Shown here in pieces: positions 9,040 through 19,522 of a DNA stretch of 64,000 bases. The DNA is from Bythopirellula polymerisocia (lineage in GTDB: Bacteria; Planctomycetota; Planctomycetia; Pirellulales; Lacipirellulaceae): positions 372,001 to 436,000 of the forward strand of contig NZ_SJPS01000001.1 of the NCBI RefSeq assembly GCF_007860015.1, in the 5' to 3' direction. The translations under genes and the position numbers were made by a program. Every line of letters begins with the position of its first letter. Position 1 is the first letter of the stretch. A model generated the notes under the pieces. It had not been told where the DNA came from and ran no database searches. It saw only the letters and a program-made list of their open reading frames with translations.

Positions 9040-9927
9040 CTACAACGCAGCGTCAGCCAGGATTTCGCTCTGGGGGACCTGGAGCAGGCGAATCAGCACC
9101 AGTTTCTGTGCCACTGCTCCTGACTGCCGCGAGTCGTGGAAGGCACTTCCCAGGCTGCTGGAGGACTCTGAAATACCGCTGATAACCAGGAATTCTCCCG
9201 AAGACAGATCCAAGCTGAGCTTCAACTGATCGAAGACCTTGCGCTCTCGCGAGGTCGTCATCATCAGCACGCCATTGTCGCTCCCAGTGTAGCGATTCTT
9301 GAGGTCTCCGAATTGCAATTCCGGCGTGATTTCAATGGCAACTTTCTGGCCAGGTACCGACTCAGCTTGCAGACTATACACCCCCTGCACCTGCTCATAG
9401 GTACGCCCCTGCAGGCCATTCTCTGAATTCAGCAAGACATGGGCTTGCTCCTGGAGTTCTGAGGCCTGAATCGTAGCATGTTCACGACGCTTCAGTTGCA
9501 CCACCCGCCTCACGATTTTGGGGGCCGCATTCTCACCGGTAATGACACGCTCGATCTCTTCCTCTGGCATTTCACTCTGCAGATTCAACGAACGGGCAAC
9601 TGCATCCGGCAGGGCCCCACTAATCACACCAGCTCGAAAGCCGTTGCTGATAAGCTGATTACGAACCTCAAGGTCCAAACGCTGCTCATCACTCGCTTGC
9701 CAAACTTCATCGAGCAATTGCTTATTATCACCTGGGATCCGCACTTGAAAAATCTCCAGGGTCACTTGATCGGAATTGGTCTTGATCGCGCGGAGAATGC
9801 TCTGTGGATCAGAAACGGTAGCCGTGCTCAACACGACCCCACAGCCAGCAATGGACATGGATAGCAACACGATCACACTTCTTGTGATGTGAAGAATCCA
9901 GAGTCGCCTAAATTGCTGGACAGGCAT
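9040..9927 (-). CDS. lipoprotein-like hypothetical protein
   Basis: A 295-residue protein beginning MPVQQFRRLWIL. A hydrophobic N-terminal segment ends at SMSIAGCG, which could be a lipobox with Cys about residue 28. The rest is soluble and of mixed alpha/beta character. The C-terminal part (LKLSLDLSSGEFLVISGI ... AQKLVLIRLLQVP) resembles the beta-domain style of secretin or pilotin-associated planctomycete proteins, but I cannot name a family. An upstream in-frame extension to 10089 overlaps the next gene and is not preferred. Confidence 0.6.
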   Translation of the reverse strand: MPVQQFRRLWILHITRSVIVLLSMSIAGCGVVLSTATVSDPQSILRAIKTNSDQVTLEIFQVRIPGDNKQLLDEVWQASDEQRLDLEVRNQLISNGFRAGVISGALPDAVARSLNLQSEMPEEEIERVITGENAAPKIVRRVVQLKRREHATIQASELQEQAHVLLNSENGLQGRTYEQVQGVYSLQAESVPGQKVAIEITPELQFGDLKNRYTGSDNGVLMMTTSRERKVFDQLKLSLDLSSGEFLVISGISESSSSLGSAFHDSRQSGAVAQKLVLIRLLQVPQSEILADAAL

Positions 9928-10036
9928 AACGAGACCGTCCCTGTGGAAGCAGGTGCGATGATTAAGAGCGTGAAAAGGGTAAAAGAGCCGAAAACTGTAG
10001 GAATCACAGCTCTCGGCGTCAATGGAAACTGGCTTG

Positions 10037-10618
10037 CTAGCAGCGCACCAGATGCGGCGCAGGCCAGCGTCTACCGAAGACGCGGCCATATTCTGCTATC
10101 AACTCCTTGAAATCGAGTGAGAGAAACTCGTAAAGATGTCCCGGCGGATTACGACCGAGCCAAGACTGCGCCAGGCGAGCCATGTGGGCGTCGTAGTCGC
10201 GCTGGGAGGGGCCGTGGGCGTAGTAGCGGCCGGCGTGGCGGCGGAGATCGCCATCGAAAGCGGGGCTGATATGCCAGAGTTCGTGGAATACGGTTGAGAG
10301 TTTTTCTTCGAGCGACGTATTCTGAAAGCGTGGCAAATAGAAACTCAAGAGATAGAGGTATTCGTTCCCCTGGTCATCCAGCAGAGGAGGGACTTCCCAG
10401 TATATGCCGCGGAGCTTTTTGCGGCGGGCACCAGACTCAAACCGCAGCGGAGTCAACGACGCGTACATCCCATGGGACACATCCTGCCGTGTCTGGCTAA
10501 CGCTCAAGGCGATTCGCTGCATGTCGATGTGTTGCAATTCGAGCGAGCGCTCGACGATGTCCTGGCAGAGAAGGGCCATCGCGGCAGTAAAGTCGAAGCC
10601 TTGGCGGGTGCTTTCCAT
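10037..10618 (-). CDS. putative zinc metallopeptidase-like protein (HELWH)
   Basis: A 193-residue protein from the ATG at 10618 (a TTG four codons upstream is the alternative; neither has a clear ribosome binding site). It carries HELWH at about 112-116, an HExxH gluzincin-type zinc motif, followed by SPAFDGDLRRHAGRYYAHGPSQRDYDAHM with further His residues. No signal peptide. The family is not recognised with certainty, and catalytic activity is inferred only from the motif. The gene starts about 20 bp beyond the terminator of the ribosomal operon. Confidence 0.6.
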   Translation of the reverse strand: MESTRQGFDFTAAMALLCQDIVERSLELQHIDMQRIALSVSQTRQDVSHGMYASLTPLRFESGARRKKLRGIYWEVPPLLDDQGNEYLYLLSFYLPRFQNTSLEEKLSTVFHELWHISPAFDGDLRRHAGRYYAHGPSQRDYDAHMARLAQSWLGRNPPGHLYEFLSLDFKELIAEYGRVFGRRWPAPHLVRC

Positions 10619-10636
10619 TGCAGTTCGCAAAGGTGA

Positions 10637-10667
10637 TACAAAAACAGCAGCGAATCTCTCGCTGCTG
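10637..10667 (-). terminator. intrinsic terminator of the ribosomal super-operon
   Basis: Read on the minus strand, CAGCAGCGA, a short loop and TCGCTGCTG are followed at once by TTTTTGT. The hairpin begins 30 bp after the rplQ stop and is a textbook rho-independent terminator. It marks the 3' end of the S10-spc-alpha transcript. Confidence 0.9.
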
Positions 10668-10696
10668 TATAATTGAATCGAACGTTAGGGAAACGG

Positions 10697-11368
10697 CTAC
10701 TCAGCTTCGGCAGTCTTAGTATGCTCTTCGTCTGCAACATCCGCTTCGGCAGTGGCCGATTCAGTGACTACTTCATTTTCATTTACTGGGGTCGCGTCGT
10801 CGGCAGAATCCTCAAAAGAGGGTCGCTCGCTACGCTGCACGACTCGGTCGCGAACTCCCACGAATTCCAAGATCGCCTGGATACCTGCATCGCCCAATCG
10901 GGGCTGAGGCAGACGAACGATCCGGGTATAGCCACCGGGTCGATCAACGAACCGGGGGGCGATTTCATCAAATAGAATACTCACCGCCTGCTTATCACCC
11001 AAGAGCTGTATGCAGCGGCGCCGGGCGGCGACTGAGGGGGCTACAGCGTTGGCCCATGCTGTCCAACGTTCACTATTCCGCCAAGACTTCCACTCTTCGC
11101 TTCCGCGATCAGCCGAGGTGCTATGTTCGGCAGCAGCTTCCTGAGCTGCAAGCGACCGACGTGCAATGGTAACGCACTTCTCGACTAGCGGGCGCACTTC
11201 CTTTGCTTTTGCGATCGTCGTGACAATGCGACCTTTGACCTTGGGCTTGTTGTCATCAAATTCAGCGTCGCGCTCGGTAAGCATCAGCGCACTCGCCAGA
11301 TTTCGCAACAAGGCTCTTTGATGGTTCGGATTGCGGCCGAGCTTACGGCCTTTATTTCTATGTCTCAT
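10697..11368 (-). CDS. rplQ: 50S ribosomal protein L17, extended
   Basis: The L17 core is clear: MRHRNKGRKLGRNPNHQRALLRNLASALM at the N-terminus (start only) and IAPRFVDRPGGYTRIVRL about residues 136-153. At 223 residues it is far longer than the roughly 125 of E. coli. The extra length is an insert near 32-46, a second insert at about 75-110 (Ser/Glu/Trp-rich) and an acidic, disordered tail from about residue 178 (Glu, Asp, Thr, Ala). It is the last gene of the operon, 35 bp after rpoA and followed by a terminator. Confidence 0.95.
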   Translation of the reverse strand: MRHRNKGRKLGRNPNHQRALLRNLASALMLTERDAEFDDNKPKVKGRIVTTIAKAKEVRPLVEKCVTIARRSLAAQEAAAEHSTSADRGSEEWKSWRNSERWTAWANAVAPSVAARRRCIQLLGDKQAVSILFDEIAPRFVDRPGGYTRIVRLPQPRLGDAGIQAILEFVGVRDRVVQRSERPSFEDSADDATPVNENEVVTESATAEADVADEEHTKTAEAE

Positions 11369-11403
11369 GACGATTTCTTAAAAAGTTAGGGTCGCCGGTT
11401 GAA

Positions 11404-12450
11404 TTAAATGCTACCCGTGGGAGTTGGATTTGGAGTTGGAACTGGAGCTGGAATGTTGCGTGCTGGTGACGCGGGGACTCGCATCCCCAGATGGAGTCCT
11501 AGGTCGCGCAGCTTTTGGCGTACTTCAGCTAATGTGGTTTCGCCAAAATTGCGAACTTCCAGCAACTGATCTTCGCTCTTTGACACCAAGTCCCGTACGA
11601 ACAAAATATGCTCGGCTTCGAGGCAGTTGCTCGCACGCACAGAAAGATTTAACTCCGCGATGCTCATATTGAACATCGCCTCTAGGGCCGAATCGAGGCC
11701 CATGCCAGGACTCCCGCCACGCGAAGGGGCGTGTACCTGGGGACCCAATTCTGTGTACTGAACAAACGGCGTAAGGTGTTTACGTAAAATCTTAGCAGCC
11801 TCGATCATCGCCATCTCTGGATTCACGCTGCCGTCTGTTTGAATCTCCAAAACCAGCTTATCGTAGTTCGTTTTTTGACCTACGCGGGTTTCTTCGATGG
11901 AATAACGCACGCGAGTGACGGGGCTATAGATCGCATCGATCGGAATAATGCCGATCTCTTGGATGTTGGCACCATGCTCCGTCGAAGAGACGTAACCGCG
12001 TCCGTTTTCCACGACCATTTCCACGATGAAGGGGACGTCGTCGGTGAGGGTCGCAATCACGAGGTCTTTATTGATCACTTCGACCGCTTCATCAGTTTCG
12101 ATGTCGGCAGCAGTGACTACGCCAGCCGTGTTGCGCTCGACGCGAAGCACTTTAGTCGAATCGCTGTGATTCTTGACAACCAGGCTCTTGATGTTGAGCA
12201 CGATGTCGGTGACATCTTCCAACACGCCCGGAATCGTCGTGAACTCGTGCTGTGCATTATGCACCTTGATTTGAGTGACGGCGCTTCCTTCCAAACTGGA
12301 AAGCAGCACACGACGAAGACCGTTACCGACGGTCGAACCAAAACCGCGCTCAAAAGGCTCGGCGATGAACTTGCCATAAGTGGCCGAGAGGGATTCGACT
12401 TCACAAACCACCTTGCTAGGCAATTCCAAACCACGCCAGCGAATATGCAT
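11404..12450 (-). CDS. rpoA: DNA-directed RNA polymerase subunit alpha
   Basis: A 348-residue alpha subunit. The N-terminal domain has the assembly motif [23 protein letters not shown], cited here by its middle part [15 protein letters not shown]. The C-terminal domain shows [16 protein letters not shown] and [19 protein letters not shown], the helix-hairpin-helix region that contacts UP elements and activators. A short Pro-rich tail (about the last 20 residues) extends beyond the usual end. The ATG at 12450 has GGAGG at good spacing. It lies between rpsD and rplQ, the classical alpha-operon order. Confidence 0.98.
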   Translation of the reverse strand: MHIRWRGLELPSKVVCEVESLSATYGKFIAEPFERGFGSTVGNGLRRVLLSSLEGSAVTQIKVHNAQHEFTTIPGVLEDVTDIVLNIKSLVVKNHSDSTKVLRVERNTAGVVTAADIETDEAVEVINKDLVIATLTDDVPFIVEMVVENGRGYVSSTEHGANIQEIGIIPIDAIYSPVTRVRYSIEETRVGQKTNYDKLVLEIQTDGSVNPEMAMIEAAKILRKHLTPFVQYTELGPQVHAPSRGGSPGMGLDSALEAMFNMSIAELNLSVRASNCLEAEHILFVRDLVSKSEDQLLEVRNFGETTLAEVRQKLRDLGLHLGMRVPASPARNIPAPVPTPNPTPTGSI

Positions 12451-12518
12451 AAGATACCTCCACCCGAAAATGTAGCGGATGATGAAACTTGAGAACTCTT
12501 AATTGGGGAGAACGCGAG

Positions 12519-13145
12519 TTAACGCGAACACAATTCAACAATCAGTTGCGTCTGAATCGGCAGTGAAGCATCCTCAGCAACCGGCAGGCGACTTACGATT
12601 CCTTCGGGGATGTCCCCGGCGGAAACAGAAAGAAAATCAGGGACGTCGTGGGAATGTTCCGCCATGACGCCACGCACCAAATCCAAACTCTTGGCACGAT
12701 TCTTGACACGGATCACGTCCCCGATATTCACCAACTTGCTGGGAATGTCGCAGCGACGACCATTGACTGTCACATGACCATGATTCACCAACTGGCGGGC
12801 AGCACTTCGACTCGCACCGAAGCCCATTCGGTACACGATGTTATCCAACCGGCGCTCCAGGAAGGCCAACAGGGAATCTCCCGTGTTGCCTTTGGAGCTC
12901 ACTGCCTTTTGGAAATAACCGCGGAACTGTCGTTCAAGCACTCCGTAGTAATGCTTCACCTTCTGCTTCTCACGCAGGTGAATTCCGTAGTCAGTAAGCT
13001 TGCCTCGCCGATTCTGCTGTTGTCCAGGAGGATTACTACGACGCTCGATCCCACATTTCGGAGTATCGCACCGGAATCCCTTGAGGAACAACTTCATGCC
13101 ATCTCGACGGCACAAGCGGCAAACTGGACCTGTGTATCTTGCCAT
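12519..13145 (-). CDS. rpsD: 30S ribosomal protein S4
   Basis: A 208-residue primary 16S rRNA-binding protein. The N-terminus (MARYTGPVCRLCRRDG) is followed by FRCDTPKCGIERRSNPPGQ, so a zinc-type Cys set is present. The S4 RNA-binding fold is seen at ERRLDNIVYRMGFGASRSAA and QLVNHGHVTVNG. The gene is 51 bp after rpsK and 68 bp before rpoA; in many bacteria S4 represses the alpha operon translationally, but no such structure was identified here. Confidence 0.97.
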   Translation of the reverse strand: MARYTGPVCRLCRRDGMKLFLKGFRCDTPKCGIERRSNPPGQQQNRRGKLTDYGIHLREKQKVKHYYGVLERQFRGYFQKAVSSKGNTGDSLLAFLERRLDNIVYRMGFGASRSAARQLVNHGHVTVNGRRCDIPSKLVNIGDVIRVKNRAKSLDLVRGVMAEHSHDVPDFLSVSAGDIPEGIVSRLPVAEDASLPIQTQLIVELCSR

Positions 13146-13196
13146 GGATTAAATCTTTAACTGCTATTGTTTTCTGTTTGATTCTTATTGTTGCGA

Positions 13197-13595
13197 TTAC
13201 ACGCGACGCTTCTTCCGGGGACGACATCCATTGTGAGGCAGCGGCGTGACATCCTCGATCGACTTTACCTTGAGTCCAGCTGCCTCTAAGGCTGTGATGG
13301 CACTCTCGCGACCACTTCCAGGACCCTTCACCTTCACCTCCACGTCCTTGACTCCAAATTTCTTGGCTTTTTCTGCAGCCTGTTGGGCAGCACTTTGACC
13401 AGCAAACGGTGTACTCTTACGACTTCCCTTAAAACCGCTCGTGCCGGCACTGGCCCAACAGAGAGTGTCCCCTTTGGTGTCAGTGATAGTCACTGTTGTG
13501 TTATTAAAGGTAGCTTTGATATGGGCAAACGCGACGGTCACATTGCGCCGCACCGTTTTCTTCTTTACCTTGCTTGTCTTGACTTGCTTGGCCAC
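13197..13595 (-). CDS. rpsK: 30S ribosomal protein S11
   Basis: A 132-residue platform protein of the small subunit. Diagnostic segments are [33 protein letters not shown] and the C-terminal [16 protein letters not shown]. Length is normal for the family apart from a short Lys-rich N-terminal extension. Follows rpsM after 93 bp. Confidence 0.98.
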   Translation of the reverse strand: MAKQVKTSKVKKKTVRRNVTVAFAHIKATFNNTTVTITDTKGDTLCWASAGTSGFKGSRKSTPFAGQSAAQQAAEKAKKFGVKDVEVKVKGPGSGRESAITALEAAGLKVKSIEDVTPLPHNGCRPRKKRRV

Positions 13596-13688
13596 TGGTA
13601 GGCAAACTCCAAAAGATAGGTTTTGATCGGAAAAATTTTTGAGCCTGCAGACTCATCAACAAGGCCACAGGCAAAGTGGATACTCCGC

Positions 13689-14072
13689 CTAGCGAAGATC
13701 CTTAACGCCCTTCTTACCGGCGACCGTCTTCTTAGGACCTTTACGAGTACGAGCATTGGTCTTGGTGCGCTGACCACGAACCGGCAGGCCGCGGCGATGC
13801 CGCAGGCCACGGTAACTGGCTATGTCTCGTAGCCGGGAAATATTCTGACTCACCTGGCGACGCAACTGACCTTCGACAACGTAATCTTTGTCCAAAAGGG
13901 CCGCTAAGCGGGCCACCTCGTCTTCGCCCAGCTCACGTGCCCGCACAAGAGGATCGATCCCCGCCTTGATACACAACTCACGGGCAATCTTTGGACCAAC
14001 TCCGTAGAGATAAGTCAAAGAGATCACGGTTGGACGATCCGTCGGAATATCGACACCTAACAAACGGGGCAT
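13689..14072 (-). CDS. rpsM: 30S ribosomal protein S13
   Basis: A 127-residue head protein contacting the 50S subunit and P-site tRNA. It shows MPRLLGVDIP, LTYLYGVGPKIARELC and the conserved YRGLRHRRGLPVRGQRTKTN in the C-terminal half. The basic tail ends KGVKDLR. It follows rpmJ after 77 bp. Confidence 0.98.
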   Translation of the reverse strand: MPRLLGVDIPTDRPTVISLTYLYGVGPKIARELCIKAGIDPLVRARELGEDEVARLAALLDKDYVVEGQLRRQVSQNISRLRDIASYRGLRHRRGLPVRGQRTKTNARTRKGPKKTVAGKKGVKDLR

Positions 14073-14149
14073 CTGGCACTCACTTCAAACGCTAGGGACT
14101 ATGGAATCTGATCAAAAAATTAAAATGCATTGAACCAACAAGCAGTCGA

Positions 14150-14263
14150 CTATCCTTGCCGTTGCTTGTGGCGAGGATTCGAGCAAACTACGTACACCAC
14201 TCCTCGGCGGCGAACCACCTTGCACTTATCGCACATACATTTGACGCTGGCTCGAACTTTCAT
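14150..14263 (-). CDS. rpmJ: 50S ribosomal protein L36
   Basis: A 37-residue protein read directly from the sequence between map and rpsM. It starts [15 protein letters not shown] and ends [13 protein letters not shown]. It is the zinc-binding (C+) form, with Cys11, Cys14, Cys27 and His32 as expected ligands. Gene position between map and rpsM matches the usual spc-alpha junction, except that infA is absent. Confidence 0.95.
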   Translation of the reverse strand: MKVRASVKCMCDKCKVVRRRGVVYVVCSNPRHKQRQG

Positions 14264-14432
14264 CACTCATCTCTTACTGAAAGGGCAGGGTCCCCGCTGC
14301 GGACATTGGGCACCGGCGAAACATGTGAATATAGACCTTTTACGGCTCACCCTTCAAGGCCTCCACAGGATTGAGGGAGAGTTTTTTCCCAGTAAATGGG
14401 CTCTCGAAGGGGAAATCAGACCCCCAGCTCTC
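14264..14432. other. map-rpmJ spacer without infA
   Basis: This 169-bp spacer is where infA often lies. IF-1 (about 72 codons) cannot fit, and no reading frame resembling IF-1 is seen. The spacer contains no obvious terminator, so transcription probably runs through. Confidence 0.6.
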
Positions 14433-15245
14433 CTAGACGGCAATTTCCTTCAATTCTGCTGGACTGGGGGCAACCGTCAGCAGAATAGGCCCGTCCCTCG
14501 TGATCGCCACGGTATGCTCAAAATGTGCGCTAAATTTTCCATCCGTAGTCACCTGGGTCCATTGATCTTTGAGCGTTTTCACTTTCTTAGTACCGATATT
14601 GACCATCGGCTCCACCGCTATCACCAATCCCGGCTCGATTCGGAAATCCGCACTTCCACGCAGGGTGCGGCTTGAGTAGTTCGGCACTTGGGGATCTTCG
14701 TGCATATCGCGTCCAATCCCGTGACCCACAAAACATTCGACTGTAGAAAAACCATGATCGGCAACATATTGGGCCATTTGCTCAGCAATCTGGCTCCAAT
14801 AGCTTTTCTCGCTCATCAGCTCGATTGACAGATTGAGTACTCCTTCCGTAACGTCGAGGAGTTCTTGAACTTGAGGGCTGACTCGGCCGACAGGATAAGT
14901 TACCGCCGCATCACCACACCACCCATTGAGCCGACAGCCTGTATCAATGCTGACGATATCCCCTTCTTGCAGGGGGCGATCGCTGGGAATGCCATGCACC
15001 ACAGCCTCATTGACCGACATACAAGTTACCGCAGGAAAGGGGCGCTTGTTCTTAACCGAGTTGGGGTAATCCTTGAACAGCGGAGTAGCACCAAGACTGG
15101 AAAAGTGTTCCTCCACTTTATGATCGATCTCGGCAGTGGTCGCCCCGGGCTCGATCATTTCGCCGGCTATTTGATGCGCCTTCCAGACGGCCAAGCCCGC
15201 CTGACGCATTAAGCCGATCTCTCGTGGAGATTTGAGGTGAATCAT
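14433..15245 (-). CDS. map: methionine aminopeptidase, type I
   Basis: Removes the initiator methionine from nascent proteins. In the 270-residue form all five metal ligands are visible: Asp101 (IVSIDTGC), Asp112 (GDAAVTY), His175 (VGHGIGRDMHEDP), Glu212 (AVEPMVNIG) and Glu243 (HFEHTVAIT), with catalytic His84 (AVVHGIP). The ATG at 15245 gives the canonical start MIHLKSPREI but has little upstream Shine-Dalgarno signal. A TTG at 15278 would add 11 residues and has AAGGA about five bases before it, so it is a serious alternative. It lies between adk and rpmJ. Confidence 0.95.
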   Translation of the reverse strand: MIHLKSPREIGLMRQAGLAVWKAHQIAGEMIEPGATTAEIDHKVEEHFSSLGATPLFKDYPNSVKNKRPFPAVTCMSVNEAVVHGIPSDRPLQEGDIVSIDTGCRLNGWCGDAAVTYPVGRVSPQVQELLDVTEGVLNLSIELMSEKSYWSQIAEQMAQYVADHGFSTVECFVGHGIGRDMHEDPQVPNYSSRTLRGSADFRIEPGLVIAVEPMVNIGTKKVKTLKDQWTQVTTDGKFSAHFEHTVAITRDGPILLTVAPSPAELKEIAV

Positions 15246-15307
15246 TGAAGAATATCGCTCAATGCTGGCTGGAAACAAAAGTTCCTTACGAAAATTGTTG
15301 TACGTAG

Positions 15308-15877
15308 CTATTGCTGTTTTGGCTTTACACTTTTGATGGCGGCAAGCATGCGTTCAAATACTTCATCGGGACTCCCCAGGCCATCAATTCTATGCAGTTT
15401 ACTGCGACCTTGGTAGTAATCCAACAAGGGGCGAGTCAGGTCATCGTACGCCCTCAAGCGTTTCTTAACGACATCTTGAGAGTCGTCTGCTCGGCCTCGT
15501 CCTGCCAACCTGCGTTGCAATTCTTCGAACGGAACGTAAAGCTCTAGCACAATTTCCAGAGGACTTTGTCGCTCTGCAAGCCATTGGTCAAGTGCCTCAG
15601 CTTGTGGCACCGTACGAGGGAAGCCATCGATAATGCACCCCTCGGCACAATCTGGGTCGCCCAGCCTTTGAAAAAGAATCTGCTCAACGAGATGGTCTGG
15701 AACAAGCCGCCCTTGCTTCATGAATTTGGCCGACTCGATTCCTAATTCGGAACCGTTCGCGGTGGCATCGCGAAGCATGGCGCCAGTCGAAAGGGGGGGC
15801 ACACTCAAATGTTTTGCTAGCCGCAAGGACTGAGTCCCCTTGCCAGCACCAGGTGGCCCAATGAAAACGATCCGCAT
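15308..15877 (-). CDS. adk: adenylate kinase, short form
   Basis: Interconverts ATP + AMP and 2 ADP. The 189-residue protein has the P-loop GPPGAGKGT at 7-15, the AMP-site STGAMLRDAT, and GFPRTVPQAEAL about residue 85-96. The region after RLAGRGRADDSQDVVKKRL shows a short LID, without the zinc-finger insertion of long-type enzymes. It follows secY after 69 bp, as in many spc operons. Confidence 0.96.
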   Translation of the reverse strand: MRIVFIGPPGAGKGTQSLRLAKHLSVPPLSTGAMLRDATANGSELGIESAKFMKQGRLVPDHLVEQILFQRLGDPDCAEGCIIDGFPRTVPQAEALDQWLAERQSPLEIVLELYVPFEELQRRLAGRGRADDSQDVVKKRLRAYDDLTRPLLDYYQGRSKLHRIDGLGSPDEVFERMLAAIKSVKPKQQ

Positions 15878-15946
15878 GTAAACTTAGGTCCCACTACCTC
15901 ACGCGATTCTCGCGGGCAGTTCTACATCGGCCTAGCTGCCAGCTTC

Positions 15947-17323
<1,377 letters not shown>

Positions 17324-17340
17324 AGCTCCATCCTAATCGG

Positions 17341-17382
17341 AATTGCAAATTGAAAATTGCAAATTGAAAACTCTCAATCTGC
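17341..17382. repeat. heptameric tandem repeat, AATTGNA words (rplO-secY spacer)
   Basis: Six consecutive 7-nt units: AATTGCA, AATTGAA, AATTGCA, AATTGAA, then the diverged AACTCTC and AATCTGC. They fill most of the 65-bp rplO-secY spacer inside the ribosomal operon. Confidence 0.85.
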
Positions 17383-17388
17383 ACAAAC

Positions 17389-17889
17389 TTAGGACTTTTT
17401 CGCTTGTCTCTTCTCACGTTGCTTCACGGCGACTGGAGTCTTCCCCGGCAGGACGACCATCTCGCAACCAGCCTTTTCGATTTTTTCGATGGCCGACTTG
17501 CTAAATTGGTGGGCGTTGATTTTAAGCTTTTTCGTTAACTCGCCATTACCAAGTACCTTCAAGAGATCGAAGCGTCCCTTGGCCAGATTTTTGGCTTCCA
17601 GTGCTTCGAGCGTGACTTCCTCGCCGGCGGCAAAGGCCTTATCAATCTGTCCGACATTGACAACAGCCACCTCAAGAGCAAATTGATTGTGGAAACCTCG
17701 CTTGGGAACGCGGCGCACCAACGGGGTCATGCCTCCCACCCAAATCGAGAGTTTCGAAACGCCGGAACGAGAGCCCTGGCCTTTGTGGCCACGACCTGCT
17801 GTCTTGCCGTGCCCGCTACCTGGACCACGGCCCAAGCGTTTGCGCTTCTTATTTTTCTGTATGCCGCGATGGACATCATTGAGAATCAT
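17389..17889 (-). CDS. rplO: 50S ribosomal protein L15
   Basis: A 166-residue L15 with the Gly/Arg-rich N-terminus ([20 protein letters not shown]) and KGFHN-like core ([20 protein letters not shown]). Its start codon overlaps the rpsE stop by four bases (ATGA), which implies translational coupling and leaves no room for rpmD (L30) that usually sits between these genes. Confidence 0.97.
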   Translation of the reverse strand: MILNDVHRGIQKNKKRKRLGRGPGSGHGKTAGRGHKGQGSRSGVSKLSIWVGGMTPLVRRVPKRGFHNQFALEVAVVNVGQIDKAFAAGEEVTLEALEAKNLAKGRFDLLKVLGNGELTKKLKINAHQFSKSAIEKIEKAGCEMVVLPGKTPVAVKQREKRQAKKS

Positions 17890-18407
17890 GACAGGGTCAC
17901 TCCGCGTAAGCGTTCTACATCGATCTGGGGACGCAATTGTTCCAGGGCACCCAAGGTCGCCTTAACCAAGGTAACAGGATTGGTAGAGCCAAAGCTCTTT
18001 GTAAGGATGTCGTGGATACCAGCGGCTTCGCATACAGCACGCACCGCCGAGCCTGCAATCACACCGGTTCCAGCCGATGCGGGGACCAAGATCACCCTGG
18101 CAGCACCGAAATGCCCTTTCACCACGTGGGGAATCGTGGAATCTTTACGGGCGACGGTTACCATACTCCGCATCCCTTCCTTCACTGCTTTTTCCACACT
18201 GGGCGGAACTTCGTTGGCCTTTCCGTAGCCCCAGCCGACCTTTCCTTTGCCGTCGCCTACGACCACCATAGCGGCAAAACTGAAGCGACGACCACCCTTG
18301 ACCACAGCGGAACACCGCTTGATCTTGACGACCTTTTCCATCAGCTCGCCTGCGCGCGGGCCTTCTTGGTCTTTTTTGTTCTGTCTGCCTCTACCAGGAC
18401 CAGCCAC
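17886..18407 (-). CDS. rpsE: 30S ribosomal protein S5
   Basis: A 173-residue S5. Landmarks are [39 protein letters not shown] and [20 protein letters not shown]. An N-terminal Gly/Arg-rich extension precedes the S5 double-stranded RNA-binding domain. It overlaps rplO by four bases. Confidence 0.97.
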   Translation of the reverse strand: MAGPGRGRQNKKDQEGPRAGELMEKVVKIKRCSAVVKGGRRFSFAAMVVVGDGKGKVGWGYGKANEVPPSVEKAVKEGMRSMVTVARKDSTIPHVVKGHFGAARVILVPASAGTGVIAGSAVRAVCEAAGIHDILTKSFGSTNPVTLVKATLGALEQLRPQIDVERLRGVTLS

Positions 18408-18485
18408 GTTGTTTACTCCAACACTTGGTAAATAGTGATTAGGTGAAAGGTATCGGATGCTTACGCATCCGGCTTGCTTAATATC

Positions 18486-18854
18486 TTAAAATTGTAGTCC
18501 GGCTGCCCGGGCTGCATTCGCCAAGGCCGCCACACGACCGTGATATTTGCAGGTACCTCGGTCGAAGCAGACCTCAGACACTCCCTTGGAAGTTGCTCGT
18601 TCGGCTATCATTTTGCCAACAGCCTCAGCTGCCGCACAGTTGCCGCCGTATTTCACTTGCTTGGCAAGGGCCTTATCAGCTGTCGAGGCACTGGCCAAGG
18701 TAACACCGGCGATATCGTCAATCACCTGAACGGTGATATGGCGTAGTGTTCGAACGACACACAAGCGCGGCCTGTCCGCAGTGCCACGTACGCGCTTACG
18801 AACGCGATATCGCCGACGCTGACGCTGTTTGCCGAGTGCTTTGTTATGGTCCAT
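18486..18854 (-). CDS. rplR: 50S ribosomal protein L18
   Basis: A 122-residue 5S rRNA-binding protein. It shows [21 protein letters not shown] near the start (first part [13 protein letters not shown]) and the conserved C-terminus [26 protein letters not shown] (core [16 protein letters not shown]). Normal length. Lies between rplF and rpsE. Confidence 0.97.
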   Translation of the reverse strand: MDHNKALGKQRQRRRYRVRKRVRGTADRPRLCVVRTLRHITVQVIDDIAGVTLASASTADKALAKQVKYGGNCAAAEAVGKMIAERATSKGVSEVCFDRGTCKYHGRVAALANAARAAGLQF

Positions 18855-18909
18855 GGTCTTTCTCTTTTTTTACCTTGCAGCTCAGTCTCTACGAGACTTG
18901 GCCACTAAT

Positions 18910-19452
18910 CTATTTCGCTGTCTTGCCTGCCTTGCGACGGACTTGCTCTCCCTCGTAGCGGATCCCCTTGCCCTTGTATGGCTCAGGCTTTCGGACGGCA
19001 CGAACTTCGGCCGCAAATTGTCCGACTTTTTGCTTGTCGATGCCACGGATTACAACGTGGGTTTGATCAGGGCAAGTGACTTCTACGCCCGCAGGGATGG
19101 GCTTCTGGATTTCGTTGGCAAAACCTACTCGCAACTGCAGGACATTGTTTTGGATGGCTCCAAGATAGCCGACGCCATGGATTTCCAACTTCTTTTCGTA
19201 GCCAGTCGATACACCCACGACCATGTTCTGAATCAACGCACGAGTCAAACCATGTAGAGCGCGGCCCTCACGATTGTCCTCTTTGCGGCTGACGACGGCC
19301 TCTTTGCCATCCTCCAAAACTTCCACGCTCACTTCGGGACGGTGCGACCACACGAGCTTGCCGAGTTTTCCCTCGACAGTAATCTCGCGCTGCGACACTC
19401 CCACCTTAACCCCAGATGGAATGGCAATTGGTTTTTTTCCGATACGTGACAT
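18910..19452 (-). CDS. rplF: 50S ribosomal protein L6
   Basis: A 180-residue L6 near the GTPase-associated centre. It starts MSRIGKKPIAIPSGVKV and contains GVSTGYEKKLEIHGVGYLG and the C-terminal signature VRAVRKPEPYKGKGIRY. Length is standard. A 70-bp spacer with 7-nt repeats separates it from the upstream rpsH. Confidence 0.98.
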   Translation of the reverse strand: MSRIGKKPIAIPSGVKVGVSQREITVEGKLGKLVWSHRPEVSVEVLEDGKEAVVSRKEDNREGRALHGLTRALIQNMVVGVSTGYEKKLEIHGVGYLGAIQNNVLQLRVGFANEIQKPIPAGVEVTCPDQTHVVIRGIDKQKVGQFAAEVRAVRKPEPYKGKGIRYEGEQVRRKAGKTAK

Positions 19453-19462
19453 CTTAAAGCTC

Positions 19463-19490
19463 TTAGCTGTTAGTCGTTAGCTGTAAGCAA
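19463..19490. repeat. heptameric tandem repeat, TTAGC words (rpsH-rplF spacer)
   Basis: Four consecutive 7-nt units TTAGCTG, TTAGTCG, TTAGCTG, TAAGCAA on the plus strand. In the minus-strand mRNA each TTAGC unit contains a TAA. Two more related units (TGGCTAA, TTGCTAA) follow at 19501-19514. Confidence 0.85.
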
Positions 19491-19522
19491 AGCCTCTGTC
19501 TGGCTAATTGCTAACCGCTCTA

